Source: Salinibacterium sp. NG253
GTDB lineage: Bacteria > Actinomycetota > Actinomycetes > Actinomycetales > Microbacteriaceae
DNA length: 64,000 nucleotides
Assembly: GCF_015864945.1 (NCBI RefSeq)
Contig: NZ_JADYWF010000003.1
Coordinates: forward strand, 186,001-250,000
Reading direction: 5' to 3'
A program made the position numbers and the translations under genes. The notes under the pieces were generated by a model. It worked only from the letters and a program-made list of their open reading frames with translations, made no database searches and had not been told where the DNA came from. Shown here piece after piece: positions 36,905 to 45,083 of the stretch; the stretch's first letter is position 1; each line of letters starts with the position of its first letter.

Positions 36905-36940
36905 TCGCATCCGGTTCTCCCGGCCGAGAACCGGATGCGA
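36905..36940 (+). promoter_or_regulatory. Perfect 15-bp stem-loop in the LysM gene leader
   Basis: TCGCATCCGGTTCTC (36905-36919), loop CCGGCC, GAGAACCGGATGCGA (36926-36940). It sits between the SOS boxes and the GAGGAG ribosome binding site (36953-36958). No T run follows, so a translational or mRNA-processing role fits better than termination. Confidence 0.75.
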
Positions 36941-36964
36941 TACCACCCCCATGAGGAGCGAATG

Positions 36965-37327
36965 ATGTCTACTGCTGTGATTGCACCTAACGCGGCTGTC
37001 CGTGCACGGCAGTCCGCACCGCGTCTTCGCCTCACCACGCGTGGTCGCGTCGTCCTCATGACTCTCGCGGCCACGCCGTTGGTTATCGCGGCCCTTCTCA
37101 TCTCGCTCAACAGCGGCGGCGCCGCTGCGACGCTCGAGTCCAACGAGAACGCGTTCGTTTATGTCGATGTCGCAGCGGGCCAGTCCCTGTGGAACATTGC
37201 CGAGCAGCACGCCCCGGGGCATGACCCGCGCGAGGTTGTTGCCCAGTTGATTGAAGTGAACCAGATGTCGTCAGCAGACATCTTCGCGGGTCAAGAGCTC
37301 GCGATCCCCGCCAGCTTCTCCAACTAG
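36965..37327 (+). CDS. Membrane-anchored LysM protein, probable SOS cell-division inhibitor
   Basis: A 120-residue protein with a basic N-terminus, one transmembrane helix (about 27-49, [19 protein letters not shown]) and a single extracytoplasmic LysM domain (about 63-117, [17 protein letters not shown] to [11 protein letters not shown]) that should bind peptidoglycan. It is divergent from lexA with SOS boxes between. The same arrangement and architecture are known for YneA in Bacillus and the Rv2719c/ChiZ protein in mycobacteria, which delay division during DNA damage. The ATG at 36965 (GAGGAG at spacing 6) is preferred over the adjacent ATG at 36962. Function is by analogy. Confidence 0.88.
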   Translation: MSTAVIAPNAAVRARQSAPRLRLTTRGRVVLMTLAATPLVIAALLISLNSGGAAATLESNENAFVYVDVAAGQSLWNIAEQHAPGHDPREVVAQLIEVNQMSSADIFAGQELAIPASFSN

Positions 37328-37386
37328 CCTGCCACGCTCCGCCGGCGTCGCCACGGGCCCCGGCATCCGGTCACAGCCTGTTCCTC

Positions 37387-37392
37387 TACGAT
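37387..37392 (+). promoter_or_regulatory. Leaderless -10 of hisC
   Basis: TACGAT ends 7 nt before the hisC GTG at 37400. Confidence 0.5.
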
Positions 37393-37399
37393 TGGTGGA

Positions 37400-38488
37400 G
37401 TGACTTCGCTATCAGATCTCCCTATTCGTGATGACCTCAGGGGCCTTACGCCCTACGGTGCACCAACCGATCCGGTTCGCATTCAGCTGAACGTCAACGA
37501 GAACACGCATCCGATTCCGGAGGCGGTTGCCACCGACATTGTCATGGCTCTCGCCGGCGCTGTTATGAATGCCAACCGCTACCCCGACCGCGAATTCACT
37601 GAACTCCGCGAATCACTTGCGGCCTACCTCGGTCACGGCCTTGCTGCCGACAACATCTGGGCGGCCAATGGTTCCAACGAAGTGCTTCAGCAGACGCTGC
37701 AGGCGTTCGGCGGGCCAGGTCGCCGCGTGCTTGGCTTCCCGCCCACCTACTCGATGCACTCCATCATCGCCTCAGGCACCGGCACCGAGTGGGTCACGGC
37801 ACCGCGCGATCCTGCCTACGACATCACGCCAGAGAGCGTCGTTGCCGCAATCGCTGAGCACACGCCCGATGTTGTTTTTCTCTGTTCCCCTAACAATCCC
37901 ACCGGCACCCCCGTCAGCAACGACACGATCGTGGCCGCCTACGACGCGACCGATGGCATCGTGCTCGTTGACGAAGCGTACGCCGAGTTCTCTGATCGCG
38001 AATCGGCTCTGTCGCTCCTTGAGGGTCGCCCGCGACTTCTTGTGTCCCGCACGATGAGCAAGGCATTCGCCTTTGCCGGCGCTCGTGTCGGTTATCTCGC
38101 CGCGGATCCGGCGATCGCGGATGCCCTGCGTTTGGTGCGACTCCCGTACCACCTATCGGCGCTCACGCAGGCGGCGGCCGTAGCGGCACTGGCCCACGCG
38201 CCGCAAATGCTTGCCATGGTCGACGAGATTAAGGCGCAGCGCGATCGCATGAGCGCTGGACTCGAAGCATTGGGATTCACCCCCGTACCCAGTGAGTCCA
38301 ACTTCGTATTGTTCGGCAACGTCGCTGACCCTCAGGAGCTGTTCCACAAGCTCCTCATTCAGGACATCCTGATCCGCGACGTCGGCATCCCGCACCACTT
38401 GCGAGTCACTGCCGGCACCGAAGAGGAAACCACTGCGTTCTTGGATGCGATGGCCGACCTCCAGACGCTCGGTAGAGTTGAACAATGA
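37400..38488 (+). CDS. hisC: Histidinol-phosphate aminotransferase
   Basis: A 362-residue PLP enzyme of histidine synthesis. NPTGTPVSN and DEAYAEF are PLP-contacting motifs, the Schiff-base Lys is in [18 protein letters not shown], and the substrate Arg lies in the C-terminal [15 protein letters not shown]. It starts the local cluster hisC-hisB-hisH-hisA; hisD, usually first, is not in the window. The GTG appears leaderless. It overlaps hisB by 4 nt (ATGA). Confidence 0.96.
   Translation: MTSLSDLPIRDDLRGLTPYGAPTDPVRIQLNVNENTHPIPEAVATDIVMALAGAVMNANRYPDREFTELRESLAAYLGHGLAADNIWAANGSNEVLQQTLQAFGGPGRRVLGFPPTYSMHSIIASGTGTEWVTAPRDPAYDITPESVVAAIAEHTPDVVFLCSPNNPTGTPVSNDTIVAAYDATDGIVLVDEAYAEFSDRESALSLLEGRPRLLVSRTMSKAFAFAGARVGYLAADPAIADALRLVRLPYHLSALTQAAAVAALAHAPQMLAMVDEIKAQRDRMSAGLEALGFTPVPSESNFVLFGNVADPQELFHKLLIQDILIRDVGIPHHLRVTAGTEEETTAFLDAMADLQTLGRVEQ
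38473..38478 (+). promoter_or_regulatory. Possible internal leaderless promoter for hisB
   Basis: TAGAGT ends 6 nt before the hisB ATG, inside the last codons of hisC. TAGAGTTGAACAATGAC matches the dapB start region TAGATTTGAACAATGAC at 16 of 17 bases. Confidence 0.4.
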
Positions 38489-39090
38489 CCTCACAGCGCA
38501 CCGCGACAATTACGCGCGAAACTAGCGAGTCGAGCATCGAACTTTCGATCAATCTCGACGGCACCGGCACCTCATCTATCGACACGAGCGTGCCCTTCTA
38601 CGACCACATGCTTACGGCGTTCTCGAAGCACTCGCTCATCGATCTCACCGTCAAGGCCAGTGGAGACACGCACATCGATGTGCACCACACGGTCGAAGAC
38701 ATTGGCATTGCGCTCGGGATGGCCATCAGGCAGGCGCTCGGCACCAAGGCCGGCATCTCGCGCTACGGTGACGCGCTTGTTCCGCTCGATGAGGCGCTCG
38801 TGCGTGCTGTTGTTGACGTCTCCGGTCGTCCATATCTCGTCCACACGGGCGAGCCTGCGGGCTTCGAGATGCACCTTATCGGTGGTCACTTCACCGGCTC
38901 GATGGTTCGTCACGTCTTTGAGGCAATCAGTTACAACGCGGGTATCACCGTGCACGTGACGGTTCTGGGCGGTCGCGACCCGCACCACATTGCTGAGGCA
39001 GAGTTCAAGGCCTTCGCTCGCGCGATGCGTGCTGCGGTTGAGCCGGATGCTCGTGTCACGGGAATTCCTTCCACGAAGGGTGCGCTCTAG
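38485..39090 (+). CDS. hisB: Imidazoleglycerol-phosphate dehydratase
   Basis: A 201-residue HisB without a phosphatase domain, as in other actinobacteria. The manganese-binding motifs are [38 protein letters not shown] and [16 protein letters not shown]. It dehydrates imidazole glycerol phosphate to imidazole acetol phosphate, the substrate of HisC. It overlaps the hisC stop (ATGA) and is followed by hisH one base after its stop. Confidence 0.97.
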   Translation: MTSQRTATITRETSESSIELSINLDGTGTSSIDTSVPFYDHMLTAFSKHSLIDLTVKASGDTHIDVHHTVEDIGIALGMAIRQALGTKAGISRYGDALVPLDEALVRAVVDVSGRPYLVHTGEPAGFEMHLIGGHFTGSMVRHVFEAISYNAGITVHVTVLGGRDPHHIAEAEFKAFARAMRAAVEPDARVTGIPSTKGAL

Positions 39091-39091
39091 A

Positions 39092-39724
39092 GTGGCTGCT
39101 CCTTCGGTTGTCATCCTTGACTACGGTTCCGGCAACATTCACTCGGCAGCGAAGGCTCTCGAGGCTGCTGGCGCGAACGTTCGCTTGAGTGCGGATCGTT
39201 CGGTCGCTGAGGCGGCTGACGGGCTCCTCGTGCCCGGCGTTGGTGCTTTCGCTGCTGTGATGTCGGCGCTCGAGTCAGTTCGCGGGGGCGCAATCATCGA
39301 GAAGCGCCTCACCGGAAGTCGCCCGGTTATGGGTATTTGTGTCGGCATGCAGGTGCTCTTCGCCTCGGGCGACGAACACGGCATTCAGACCGAAGGCCTC
39401 AACGAGTGGCCTGGTGTTGTAGAAAAGTTACCCGCCCCGGTTTTGCCGCACATGGGGTGGAATACTGTCGAGACTCCTGACGACACGACGCTGTTTGATT
39501 CGGTGCGAGACGAACGTTTCTATTTCGTGCACTCCTACGCTGCACAACAGTGGACGCTTGATGTTCAGCCGCCTTTTCCGCAGCCGAAGCTCACGTGGGC
39601 AGACCACGGCGGCCGATTCTTAGCCGCGGTCGAAAACGGGCCATTGACTGCCACTCAATTTCACCCCGAGAAGTCTGGCGAAGCTGGAATCCGACTACTA
39701 AGCAACTGGTTGAAGACCTTCTGA
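39092..39724 (+). CDS. hisH: Imidazole glycerol phosphate synthase, glutaminase subunit
   Basis: A 210-residue class I glutamine amidotransferase supplying ammonia to HisF. It opens [19 protein letters not shown]. The nucleophile Cys is in [15 protein letters not shown], and the catalytic His and Glu are in [12 protein letters not shown]. The GTG at 39092 with GAAGGG about 12 nt upstream gives the family length; the frame extends upstream into hisB but has no conserved residues there. HisF is not encoded in the window. Confidence 0.95.
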   Translation: MAAPSVVILDYGSGNIHSAAKALEAAGANVRLSADRSVAEAADGLLVPGVGAFAAVMSALESVRGGAIIEKRLTGSRPVMGICVGMQVLFASGDEHGIQTEGLNEWPGVVEKLPAPVLPHMGWNTVETPDDTTLFDSVRDERFYFVHSYAAQQWTLDVQPPFPQPKLTWADHGGRFLAAVENGPLTATQFHPEKSGEAGIRLLSNWLKTF

Positions 39725-39803
39725 TTTTGCGTTGGTTCTACGTGCACTAGTATCGGATGCTTGTGCGCGGCGTTCCGCGGTCAGGTCTTTAGAGAGCGTA
39801 TCT

Positions 39804-40553
39804 ATGAGCGAGTTCAACAAAACCCCCGGTCTAACCCTGCTGCCGGCAGTGGATGTAGCCGACGGCAAGGCAGTGCGTCTCACGCAAGGCGAGGCAGGAA
39901 CCGAGAAGAGTTATGGCGATCCGTGCGCTGCAGCTCACGACTGGGCCGACCAGGGCGCCGAGTGGATTCACCTCGTTGACCTCGATGCTGCATTCGGTCG
40001 TGGCGACAACCACGCGATGATCAAGAAGGTCATCAAGTCGACGCCGAAGCGCGTCAACATCGAACTTTCGGGTGGTATCCGCGACGACGAGTCGCTGGAA
40101 TCTGCTCTTGCGACTGGCGCGAAGCGCATCAACCTCGGCACTGCCGCGTTGGAAAACCCCGAGTGGGCTGCTCACGTTATCGCCGAATATGGCGAGGCCA
40201 TTGCTGTTGGTCTTGATGTTCGCGGCACGACGCTGGCTGCTCGCGGCTGGACGCAAGAGGGTGGCGACATTTGGACGGTTCTCGACCGTCTCGAATCTGC
40301 CGGATGCTGCCGCTACGTCGTTACTGACGTCACTAAAGATGGCACGCTGCAGGGCCCGAACATTGAGCTGCTTCGCCAGGTCATGGAGCGCACACACCGC
40401 CCGGTTATTGCCTCTGGCGGAATCTCGAGCTTGGACGACCTTATTGAGCTGCGCGAACTTGTTCCGCAGGGTCTTGAGGGCGCCATTGTGGGCAAGGCTC
40501 TCTATGCGAAGGCGTTCACGCTCGCTGAAGCGCTCGACGTCTCCTCGCACTAA
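39804..40553 (+). CDS. hisA: Phosphoribosyl isomerase (HisA; probably bifunctional PriA)
   Basis: A 249-residue TIM-barrel isomerase. The catalytic Asp residues are in [15 protein letters not shown] (Asp11 region) and [26 protein letters not shown] and [11 protein letters not shown] are the phosphate-binding loops. In many actinobacteria this enzyme (PriA) also performs the TrpF step of tryptophan synthesis; whether it does here depends on the absence of trpF elsewhere, which cannot be seen. The ATG at 39804 matches family length. No strong Shine-Dalgarno. Confidence 0.95.
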   Translation: MSEFNKTPGLTLLPAVDVADGKAVRLTQGEAGTEKSYGDPCAAAHDWADQGAEWIHLVDLDAAFGRGDNHAMIKKVIKSTPKRVNIELSGGIRDDESLESALATGAKRINLGTAALENPEWAAHVIAEYGEAIAVGLDVRGTTLAARGWTQEGGDIWTVLDRLESAGCCRYVVTDVTKDGTLQGPNIELLRQVMERTHRPVIASGGISSLDDLIELRELVPQGLEGAIVGKALYAKAFTLAEALDVSSH

Positions 40554-40612
40554 GCGAATCATTTCGCGGGCGCGGACACCGGAACTGATCTAGCACTGAC
40601 ACGGGAGCTGAC

Positions 40613-41401
40613 ATGGGCGCAGAAATGAACGCAACGGATTCCGCAGGCGTGCCGTGGGAGGGGCGTTCCTTTGAGCCCAACGCAGCACCGGATGACGATG
40701 GCAGCGCTCCTGAAGCGCTCATGGCCACGATCACCCGCTTTCATGCTGGCGATGCCACCGAATCTGAGGTTGTCGATCAGGTTCGCGAGTCCCGCCTTCT
40801 GATCCCGCTGCTTGCCAAGGCGGGGGAGACCGGCACTACCGCCGAGGGGCTCACTGTCGACAAGACGCAAGAACTCTCAATCGTCACGGTTACGGGGCCA
40901 GATGGCCGTGCCGTGTTGCCCGTATTTAGTTCTGTTGAGGCGATGAAGGCGTGGAATCCGGATGCTCGGCCAGTGCCAGCGGCGGGCACCCGCGTGGCGC
41001 TTGCGGCCGCCAGCGAAAGCACTGACCTCGTTATCATCGATCCGCTCAGCGACAGCGAGTTCATCCTTCGTCGCCCGGCAGTGTGGGCGATCGCACAGTC
41101 TGTTCCGTGGACGCCGAGCTTCTTGCGTGCCGATGTGCGGGACGAGTTCGCAGCATCCGCTGAGAGCGAAGAATACGTCGCTGATATCCAGCTATTGGCC
41201 GGCGACCCCGGTGCACGGCTGCATGGCCCCGAGCTGGTCGTTCAGATCGCGATGCGCGAGGGGCTTGACCGCGAGACCTTAGATGCGGTCATGGAGCGGA
41301 TGCGCGAACGCTGGAGTGCCTCTGAACTCATCGCTCAGTCGGTAGATTCGCTCGCAGTCCAAGTCATTCGCGCACCAGCCGCTGACGTGCCCACTAGCTG
41401 A
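40613..41401 (+). CDS. SseB-family protein
   Basis: A 262-residue protein with an SseB N-terminal domain: LLIPLLAKAGETGT, ELSIVTVTGPDGRAVLPVFSSVEAMKAWNP and PVPAAGTRVALAA are the typical order (quoted in parts: AVLPVFSSVEAMKAWNP). Its position between hisA and the infC cluster is conserved in actinobacteria. The molecular function is unclear. GGGAG lies 6 nt before the ATG. Convergent with the DUF1844 gene. Confidence 0.9.
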   Translation: MGAEMNATDSAGVPWEGRSFEPNAAPDDDGSAPEALMATITRFHAGDATESEVVDQVRESRLLIPLLAKAGETGTTAEGLTVDKTQELSIVTVTGPDGRAVLPVFSSVEAMKAWNPDARPVPAAGTRVALAAASESTDLVIIDPLSDSEFILRRPAVWAIAQSVPWTPSFLRADVRDEFAASAESEEYVADIQLLAGDPGARLHGPELVVQIAMREGLDRETLDAVMERMRERWSASELIAQSVDSLAVQVIRAPAADVPTS

Positions 41402-41422
41402 CAGCAACTAGCGGGCGCCGTC

Positions 41423-41773
41423 TTAGTTGACGGGGCCGGTGTACTTTTCGCCTGGGCCCTTGCCGGGGGCATCGGGGAACCGTGACTCTTCGCGGAACGC
41501 GAGCTGAACCGAGCGGAGTCCGTCACGCAGCGGGCGAGCATGGTGGTCACCGATCTCGGGGGCGGCGGCGGTCACGAGGCCGGCAAGAGCGGTAATCAGT
41601 TTGCGGGCTTCGTCGAGGTCCTTCTCTGACTCCGCATCCGGGCCATCAGAAAGGCCGAGTTTCACAGCAGCCGCGCTGAGCATGTGTACGGCGACGGTGT
41701 TGATTACCTCGACTGCGGGCACTTCTGAGATGTCTCGTGCTTCATTTGTCTCGTCTGGGGTGGGCTCGCTCAT
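41423..41773 (-). CDS. DUF1844-family protein
   Basis: A 116-residue actinobacterial protein of unknown function with the family core AVHMLSAAAVKLGL, DLDEARKLITALAGLVTAAA and HARPLRDGLRSVQLAFREES, ending PGKGPGEKYTGPV. It is helical and soluble. AAGGA stands before the ATG. It is on the opposite strand between sseB and infC, as in relatives, and shares its upstream region with the infC promoter. Confidence 0.92.
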   Translation of the reverse strand: MSEPTPDETNEARDISEVPAVEVINTVAVHMLSAAAVKLGLSDGPDAESEKDLDEARKLITALAGLVTAAAPEIGDHHARPLRDGLRSVQLAFREESRFPDAPGKGPGEKYTGPVN

Positions 41774-41804
41774 GATGTCCTTCGCTTATTGGGGTTCGCT
41801 CTGC

Positions 41805-42097
41805 TATTCTTATGCAGGCCCGGGGCTCGCCCCGGATACGAAAGTGGAGATTCTCCCACCTGTCAACCGCATATAAGGTTACCGGGTAGTTACACCCCGC
41901 ACAGTTCGCAGGCGGTGCAGTACGCATGATCAGGTTCCTGACTGTGTGAATTGTTCCGGATGTCGGCTGCGCAGCTTTAAAGGGTGATGCAGCTTTGGCT
42001 GCGTGACGCTCCTCTTTCGTGCCACGGCATCCGCCGAACTGCGTTGATCAAACGAATACCGTTTGTCTGCGCATCACGAACTGTAAGGAGAACACGC
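41805..42097 (+). promoter_or_regulatory. infC promoter and 280-nt structured leader
   Basis: This fills the 324-bp gap between the DUF1844 and infC starts. TTCGCT (41781-41786), an 18-bp spacer and TATTCT (41805-41810) form the likely promoter. The transcript begins near CCGGGG-CTCG-CCCCGG (41820-41835). Further on GCAGCTTT occurs twice (41971-41978, 41989-41996). GCAGC at 41989 can pair either with the upstream GCTGC (41966-41970) or the downstream GCTGC (41998-42002), so two alternative folds exist. TAAGGAG at 42084-42090 is the ribosome binding site. The leader may mediate autoregulation of infC-rpmI-rplT; no known leader family was matched. Confidence 0.5.
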
Positions 42098-42700
42098 ATC
42101 AGCGATCCCCGTACCAACGACCGAATCCGAGTCCCTGAGGTCCGTCTTGTCGGACCCGGTGGCGAACAAGTCGGTGTCGTCTCGATTGACGTCGCCCTCA
42201 AGCTCGCCCAAGAGGCAGATCTTGATTTGGTCGAGGTAGCTCCCAGCTCTAAGCCTCCCGTTGCCAAGATTATGGATTACGGCAAGTTCAAGTACGAAGA
42301 GGCGCAGAAGGCGAAAGAAGCTCGTCGTAACCAGACGAACACGATTCTCAAAGAGGTTCGTTTCCGTCTCAAGATCGACAAGCACGACTACGAAACCAAG
42401 CGCAAGCGCGCCGAGGGATTCCTCGCTGGCGGCGACAAGGTCAAAGCAATGATCTTGTTCCGTGGCCGTGAGCAGTCTCGCCCCGATCAGGGTGTGCGGT
42501 TGCTTCAGAAGTTTGCCGAAGATGTGTCGGAGTTCGGTTCTATTGAATCGACACCGACTATTGACGGTCGCAACATGGTCATGATTATTGGCCCACACAA
42601 GACCAAGGCAACAGCTAAGGCTGAAGCCGAGGCCCGCAAGGCAGCTAACAAGAAGCCTCGTGAGGCAGAAGTTCCAGAGAAAGAGGAGAAAGATGCCTAA
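42098..42700 (+). CDS. infC: Translation initiation factor IF-3 with AUC start codon
   Basis: A 200-residue IF-3. The N-domain begins [19 protein letters not shown], and the C-domain holds [19 protein letters not shown] and [16 protein letters not shown]. An acidic/Lys-rich tail of about 25 residues is added. No ATG, GTG or TTG stands at the conserved N-terminus. ATC at 42098 has TAAGGAG at spacing 7 and matches the family start, so AUC is the most likely initiator. IF-3 discriminates against such codons, giving the known autoregulation. It overlaps rpmI by 8 nt. Confidence 0.93.
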   Translation: MSDPRTNDRIRVPEVRLVGPGGEQVGVVSIDVALKLAQEADLDLVEVAPSSKPPVAKIMDYGKFKYEEAQKAKEARRNQTNTILKEVRFRLKIDKHDYETKRKRAEGFLAGGDKVKAMILFRGREQSRPDQGVRLLQKFAEDVSEFGSIESTPTIDGRNMVMIIGPHKTKATAKAEAEARKAANKKPREAEVPEKEEKDA

Positions 42701-42887
42701 GCAGAAGACGCACTCAGGCACCAAGAAGCGTTTCAAGGTCACCGGTAGCGGCAAGGTCATGAAGCAGCAGGCGGGTATGCGACACAACCTCGAGGTTAAG
42801 AGCAGCAAGCGTAAGCGCGCACTCAACCAGGATCAGGTCATTGCGCCGCAGGACGCCAAGACAATCAAGAAGCTTCTCGGTAAGTAA
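42693..42887 (+). CDS. rpmI: 50S ribosomal protein L35
   Basis: A 64-residue L35: [20 protein letters not shown], then the Lys/Arg-rich body [17 protein letters not shown] and the final KTIKKLLGK. The ATG at 42693 overlaps the infC end, with GAGGAGAA just upstream. Second gene of the infC-rpmI-rplT operon. Confidence 0.97.
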   Translation: MPKQKTHSGTKKRFKVTGSGKVMKQQAGMRHNLEVKSSKRKRALNQDQVIAPQDAKTIKKLLGK

Positions 42888-42905
42888 AGGGTTTAGGAAT
42901 ACATC

Positions 42906-43292
42906 ATGGCAAGAGTAAAAAGGGCGGTTAACGCTCACAAGAAGCGTCGGGTAATCCTCGAACGCGCTAAGGGTTACCGCGGCCAGCGTTCGCGTCTCTA
43001 CCGCAAGGCCAAGGAGCAGGTCACTCACTCCCTCGTCTACGCATACCGCGACCGTCGCGCCCGCAAGGGTGAATTCCGTCGCCTGTGGATTCAGCGCATC
43101 AACGCTGCATCGCGTGCGAACGGCCTCACTTACAACCGTCTCATCCAGGGTCTGAACCTTGCTGGTGTGCAGGTTGACCGTCGTATCCTCGCTGACCTCG
43201 CGGTCACCGAGCCCGCCACGTTCGCGTCGCTGGTTGCAACCGCTAAGGCTGCACTTCCTGCTGACACGTCGGCACCCCGTTCGGCTGCGTAA
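42906..43292 (+). CDS. rplT: 50S ribosomal protein L20
   Basis: A 128-residue L20, a 23S rRNA-binding assembly protein: [39 protein letters not shown], and the C-terminal [18 protein letters not shown]. In other bacteria L20 can repress its own operon through the leader or an intergenic structure. Last gene of the operon, followed by a strong terminator. Confidence 0.98.
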   Translation: MARVKRAVNAHKKRRVILERAKGYRGQRSRLYRKAKEQVTHSLVYAYRDRRARKGEFRRLWIQRINAASRANGLTYNRLIQGLNLAGVQVDRRILADLAVTEPATFASLVATAKAALPADTSAPRSAA

Positions 43293-43314
43293 CTAGCCGC
43301 ACAACTATTCGTGC

Positions 43315-43361
43315 AATCGGCACGCTGTAGTGACCAATTTGGTCCCTACAGCGTGCCGATT
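43315..43361 (+). terminator. Strong terminator of the infC-rpmI-rplT operon
   Basis: AATCGGCACGCTGTAG (43315-43330) and CTACAGCGTGCCGATT (43346-43361) form a perfect 16-bp stem, capped by GACC-AATTT-GGTC. It begins 23 nt after the rplT stop. Confidence 0.9.
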
Positions 43362-43384
43362 CTCGTATGTGCAGGGCGCGAGCT

Positions 43385-43390
43385 TAGGGT
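43385..43390 (+). promoter_or_regulatory. Leaderless -10 of the rRNA methyltransferase gene
   Basis: TAGGGT ends 7 nt before the GTG at 43398. Confidence 0.5.
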
Positions 43391-43397
43391 TAGTGGC

Positions 43398-44201
43398 GTG
43401 ATTGATAACCCGCGCTCGCCACGTGTACGAGCAGTGGCCAAACTTGCAAAGAAGAGTGCCCGGTCTGAGACCGGGCTTTTTCTCTTGGAAGGCCCCCAAT
43501 CCGTAGCTGAAGCTCTTGAGTTTCGCCCGGATCTCTTGGTTGAGCTCTACGCCACTCCTACCGCTCTCGAGCGCCACAGCGATCTCGCTCGTGCCGCCGA
43601 AGCTGCGGAGATCGAAATTGAATTCGTTTCTGAGCAGGTGCTCGAGACGATGGCTGACACTGTCACTCCTCAGGGCATTCTGGCTGTCTGCCGCCAGTTC
43701 CCGACGTCGGTTAAAGACCTTCTTGCTGGCGGGCCGAAACTGATCGCAATTCTTGAAGAGGTTCGTGATCCTGGCAACGCCGGCACGATCATTCGTGCAG
43801 CGGATGCCGCTGGTGCCGACGGCGTGATTCTTACGGGTCGCAGTGTTGACCTTTACAACCCCAAGGTTGTGCGCGCCACGACGGGATCGCTGTTCCACCT
43901 TCCTGTTGCCGTCGGTGCCGAGCTCGAAGCGGTGCTGGAGCGCGTCAAGGGGGAGGGCATGCGTGTTCTTGCCGCCGATATCAAGGGTGGCGACTTGTTG
44001 GCGGCTCGCAATGAGGGCGTTCTCGATAAGCCCTCGGCGTGGCTGTTTGGCAATGAAGCTCGTGGCCTGACCGACGAGCATTATGCCTTGGCCGACTGGG
44101 TTATTTCGGTGCCGATCTACGGACATGCAGAGTCGATGAACCTCGCGACTGCGGCATCCGTCTGCCTGTATGAGAGTGCTTTCGCGCAACGCAGCAACTG
44201 A
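43398..44201 (+). CDS. TrmH/SpoU-family RNA 2'-O-methyltransferase
   Basis: A 267-residue RNA methyltransferase. The substrate-binding N-domain (KKSARSETGLFLLEGPQSVA) is followed by the knotted SPOUT domain with motif 1 DPGNAGTIIRAADAAGADG, motif 2 WLFGNEARGLTDEHY and motif 3 VPIYGHAESMNLATAASVCL. It probably methylates 23S rRNA (RlmB or TsnR type). Its position after rplT is conserved, often followed by pheST. The GTG at 43398 is chosen because of the leaderless hexamer; the upstream in-frame region is the rplT terminator. Confidence 0.93.
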   Translation: MIDNPRSPRVRAVAKLAKKSARSETGLFLLEGPQSVAEALEFRPDLLVELYATPTALERHSDLARAAEAAEIEIEFVSEQVLETMADTVTPQGILAVCRQFPTSVKDLLAGGPKLIAILEEVRDPGNAGTIIRAADAAGADGVILTGRSVDLYNPKVVRATTGSLFHLPVAVGAELEAVLERVKGEGMRVLAADIKGGDLLAARNEGVLDKPSAWLFGNEARGLTDEHYALADWVISVPIYGHAESMNLATAASVCLYESAFAQRSN

Positions 44202-44293
44202 TCGCAACCGGTACTCGTGATTTAGTGTCACGACCGTGTTACAACTAGGCGCGTTGATTGACCCCCGTTGCAGGCGTGTGTTTATCTTGGTGA

Positions 44294-45046
44294 ATGGCAG
44301 CGCAGAGCGGTGAACCTCTGGTCGTTATCGACCACGTCAACAAACATTACGGTGAGCTTCACGTGCTCAAAGACATCTCGACCACGATTAAACGTGGTGA
44401 GGTAGTCGTGGTTATCGGGCCGAGTGGTTCAGGTAAATCCACGCTCTGCCGTGCGATCAACCGCCTTGAGACGATCGACGATGGCACCATCACGATTGAT
44501 GGCAAGTTGCTGCCCGAAGAAGGCGCTGGTCTGGCCAAGTTGCGCGCAGACGTCGGCATGGTGTTCCAGTCCTTCAACCTCTTCGCTCACAAGACGATTC
44601 TTGAGAACGTCACTCTCGGCCCGCGCCGCGTGCGCAAGATGTCCAAGGCGGAGGCCGACAAGAAGGCGATGGAGCTTCTCGATCGCGTTGGTATCGGCAA
44701 CCAGGCATCCAAGATGCCGGCTCAGCTTTCCGGCGGCCAGCAGCAGCGTGTAGCGATCGCTCGATCGCTCGCGATGGATCCCAAGATCATCCTTCTCGAC
44801 GAGCCAACGTCGGCTCTCGACCCTGAGATGATCAATGAAGTTCTCGATGTCATGGTGCAGCTCGCCAAAGACGGAATGACCATGCTCGTGGTCACCCACG
44901 AGATGGGCTTCGCCCGCAAGGCCGCCGACCGCGTAATCTTCATGGCGGACGGCGAAATCGTTGAAGAGGCCGAGCCCGAGCAATTCTTCACCAACCCTCA
45001 ATCTCCGAGAGCGCAAGACTTCCTCTCGAAAATTCTTACCCACTAA
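44294..45046 (+). CDS. gluA: Amino-acid ABC transporter ATP-binding protein (GluA-like)
   Basis: A 250-residue ATPase of the polar amino-acid uptake class. Walker [16 protein letters not shown]-loop MVFQSFNLFAHKT, signature [16 protein letters not shown], Walker B IILLDEPTSALDPE, switch VVTHEMGF. The four-gene order ATPase, lipoprotein, two permeases matches gluABCD for glutamate uptake in Corynebacterium; specificity is inferred from order and similarity only. TATCTT ends 5 nt before the ATG. The 92-bp upstream gap has no other feature. Confidence 0.92.
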   Translation: MAAQSGEPLVVIDHVNKHYGELHVLKDISTTIKRGEVVVVIGPSGSGKSTLCRAINRLETIDDGTITIDGKLLPEEGAGLAKLRADVGMVFQSFNLFAHKTILENVTLGPRRVRKMSKAEADKKAMELLDRVGIGNQASKMPAQLSGGQQQRVAIARSLAMDPKIILLDEPTSALDPEMINEVLDVMVQLAKDGMTMLVVTHEMGFARKAADRVIFMADGEIVEEAEPEQFFTNPQSPRAQDFLSKILTH

Positions 45047-45083
45047 CTCAGCGGGTAATCCCCACAGCAGCAAGGAGAAACAC

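Noticed and set aside
41984-42097. ATG start for infC at 41984
   Set aside because: It would add 38 non-conserved residues inside the structured leader, while the ribosome binding site and family N-terminus point to ATC at 42098.
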